DNA of 6,019 nucleotides. Origin: Bdellovibrionales bacterium. Lineage in GTDB: Bacteria > Bdellovibrionota > Bacteriovoracia > Bacteriovoracales > Bacteriovoracaceae. The stretch covers positions 1-6,019 of the forward strand of contig SXUH01000363.1 of NCBI GenBank assembly GCA_005791855.1, in the 5' to 3' direction. The translations under genes and the position numbers were made by a program. Shown piece by piece: positions 5,074-6,019 of the stretch; position 1 is the stretch's first letter, and each line of letters opens with the position of its first letter. The notes under the pieces are model-generated. The model was not told the DNA's origin, searched no databases, and worked only from the letters and a program-made list of their open reading frames with translations.

Positions 5074-6019
5074 ATGGTAAAAAAAGTTTTGTCCCTCATC
5101 TCTCTGATCGTGGCGGTTCACTCCCTGGACACGCGAGCAGACGCTCGCCTCATCGTCCACCTCACCGACTACCTCGCCAACGACTACGCAGGTGCGGTGT
5201 CGGAAGAGCGCAAGATCCTAAGCCAGGGGGAGTACGACGAGCAGGTGGAGTTCAGCCAGCACGTCCTCGAGGCCGGAAGGAAGGAGCCGAAGATCAACGG
5301 CGACGCCCAGCTCATGGCGAAGCTCTACGACCTCTCCCACAGCATCCGAGAAAAGAATCCACCCTCCGTGGTCGTCCCCCAGGCGCGGTTCATCCAGAAG
5401 GAAGTCATCCGCATCTCCGGCATTGCTCTCTCACCGAAGTCCTGGCCCGACCTGAACCGGGGGAAGGTCCTCTTCGACCAAAACTGCGTCTCCTGCCACG
5501 GTCGAGACGGCCGCGGCGACGGGCCCGACGGCGTGGACCTCGACCCCAAACCCGCCAACTTCCACGACGAGGAGCGGGGCCAGCTCCTGAGCCCCTTCGC
5601 GGCCTTCAACACCATCCGCCTGGGCGTGAGCGGGACCGGCATGCCGAGCTTCGACCTCCCGGATGAAGACATCTGGGCCCTGGCCTTCTACGTGAACTCC
5701 TTCCGCCACGGAGGAGCGACTCCGGCCGTGGCGTCCCTGAAGTTCGCGGACGAAGACCTCCTCTCGAAGGTCTCCTCGATGAGCGACCCGGAGCTCCTGG
5801 CCCACCTCGAAGGAAAGGGTGAAGCCGCCGCCGAGAACCTGCGCAAGGTGCGCACGCAAGTGGTCGCCCTGGGCCCGACCGACCATCTCTCCAGGACCGC
5901 AGCGCTCCTCTCCGAGGCCCTGGCCGCGATGAGAGAAGGCAAGAAGGACCTGGCGGTCAAGCTCGCCCTCGAGTCCTACCTCAAGGGGATCGAACCCATC
6001 GAGCACAAGATCAGCGCCA
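5074..6019 (+). CDS. Cytochrome c/FTR1-type iron permease, N-terminal periplasmic part (3' partial)
   Basis: An open frame of 315 codons runs off the right edge. A signal peptide or anchor (MVKK, hydrophobic 5-18, possible cleavage after ADA at 24) leads into a helical domain with LTDYLANDYAGAV (30-42) and GEYDEQVEFSQHVL. This is the arrangement seen at the start of cytochrome c/FTR1 family permeases. A class I cytochrome c domain follows (about 122-212): CVSCH heme site at 138-142 and likely axial Met190 in GTGMPSF. After it, a helical segment ends in AVKLALESYLKGIEPIEHKI, the linker that in this family precedes the FTR1 iron-permease membrane domain, with its REGLE motifs. That domain would lie beyond the window, so the fusion is inferred. 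Likely role: heme-linked oxidation of Fe(II) at the periplasmic face coupled to iron uptake (inference from Fet3-Ftr1-type systems). ATG 5074 is supported by AGGA at 5062-5065, 8 nt upstream. Confidence 0.85.
   Translation, partial: MVKKVLSLISLIVAVHSLDTRADARLIVHLTDYLANDYAGAVSEERKILSQGEYDEQVEFSQHVLEAGRKEPKINGDAQLMAKLYDLSHSIREKNPPSVVVPQARFIQKEVIRISGIALSPKSWPDLNRGKVLFDQNCVSCHGRDGRGDGPDGVDLDPKPANFHDEERGQLLSPFAAFNTIRLGVSGTGMPSFDLPDEDIWALAFYVNSFRHGGATPAVASLKFADEDLLSKVSSMSDPELLAHLEGKGEAAAENLRKVRTQVVALGPTDHLSRTAALLSEALAAMREGKKDLAVKLALESYLKGIEPIEHKISA

Overview
This is a gene-dense, GC-rich chromosomal window. It looks like a Gram-negative bacterium with a respiratory lifestyle: it has an exported cytochrome c-type protein of the cytochrome c/FTR1 iron-permease kind, an outer-membrane-type lipoprotein with a lipobox, a MarC membrane protein and GGAGG-type ribosome binding sites. 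Cytochrome c/FTR1 fusions are familiar from delta-proteobacterial lineages (Geobacter, Myxococcus, Bdellovibrio-like), so that is my tentative placement. No mobile element, RNA gene, CRISPR array or long repeat was seen.

Layout. (1) 1-1038, plus strand: the C-terminal part of a beta-CASP/RMMBL metallo-beta-lactamase-fold RNA hydrolase, cut by the left edge, followed 10 nt later by a minimal two-TM potassium channel with a TTTGYGD filter. (2) 1035-3920, minus strand, in transcription order: a chloramphenicol-acetyltransferase-like protein, a disrupted PldB-type alpha/beta hydrolase occupying two abutting reading frames (3263-3009, then 3009-2245), a probable intrinsic terminator (2211-2234), a cupin, and a NadR/Ttd14-like P-loop ATPase translationally coupled to the cupin. 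The ATPase converges on the channel gene with the two TAG stops sharing one CTAG. (3) 3921-3999: a divergent intergenic region with a short palindrome. (4) 4000-4353, plus strand: a small lipoprotein, convergent with marC on the minus strand (4366-4950, 12 nt apart). (5) 4951-5073: an AT-richer divergent region with a sigma70-like promoter, leading into the N-terminal 315 codons of a cytochrome c/FTR1-type protein that runs off the right edge.

How the genes work together. The window is a set of small independent modules rather than one pathway. The clear functional pairs are beta-CASP hydrolase with K+ channel (tandem) and cupin with P-loop ATPase (overlapping). The most noteworthy point is the hydrolase. 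Its conserved core starts in a frame with no usable start codon, codon-position GC flips sharply from one frame to the other near 3009, and the oxyanion-hole loop expected just before the junction is in neither frame. This points to a recent indel or small deletion, or an assembly error. I do not see a convincing undescribed defence or mobile system here.
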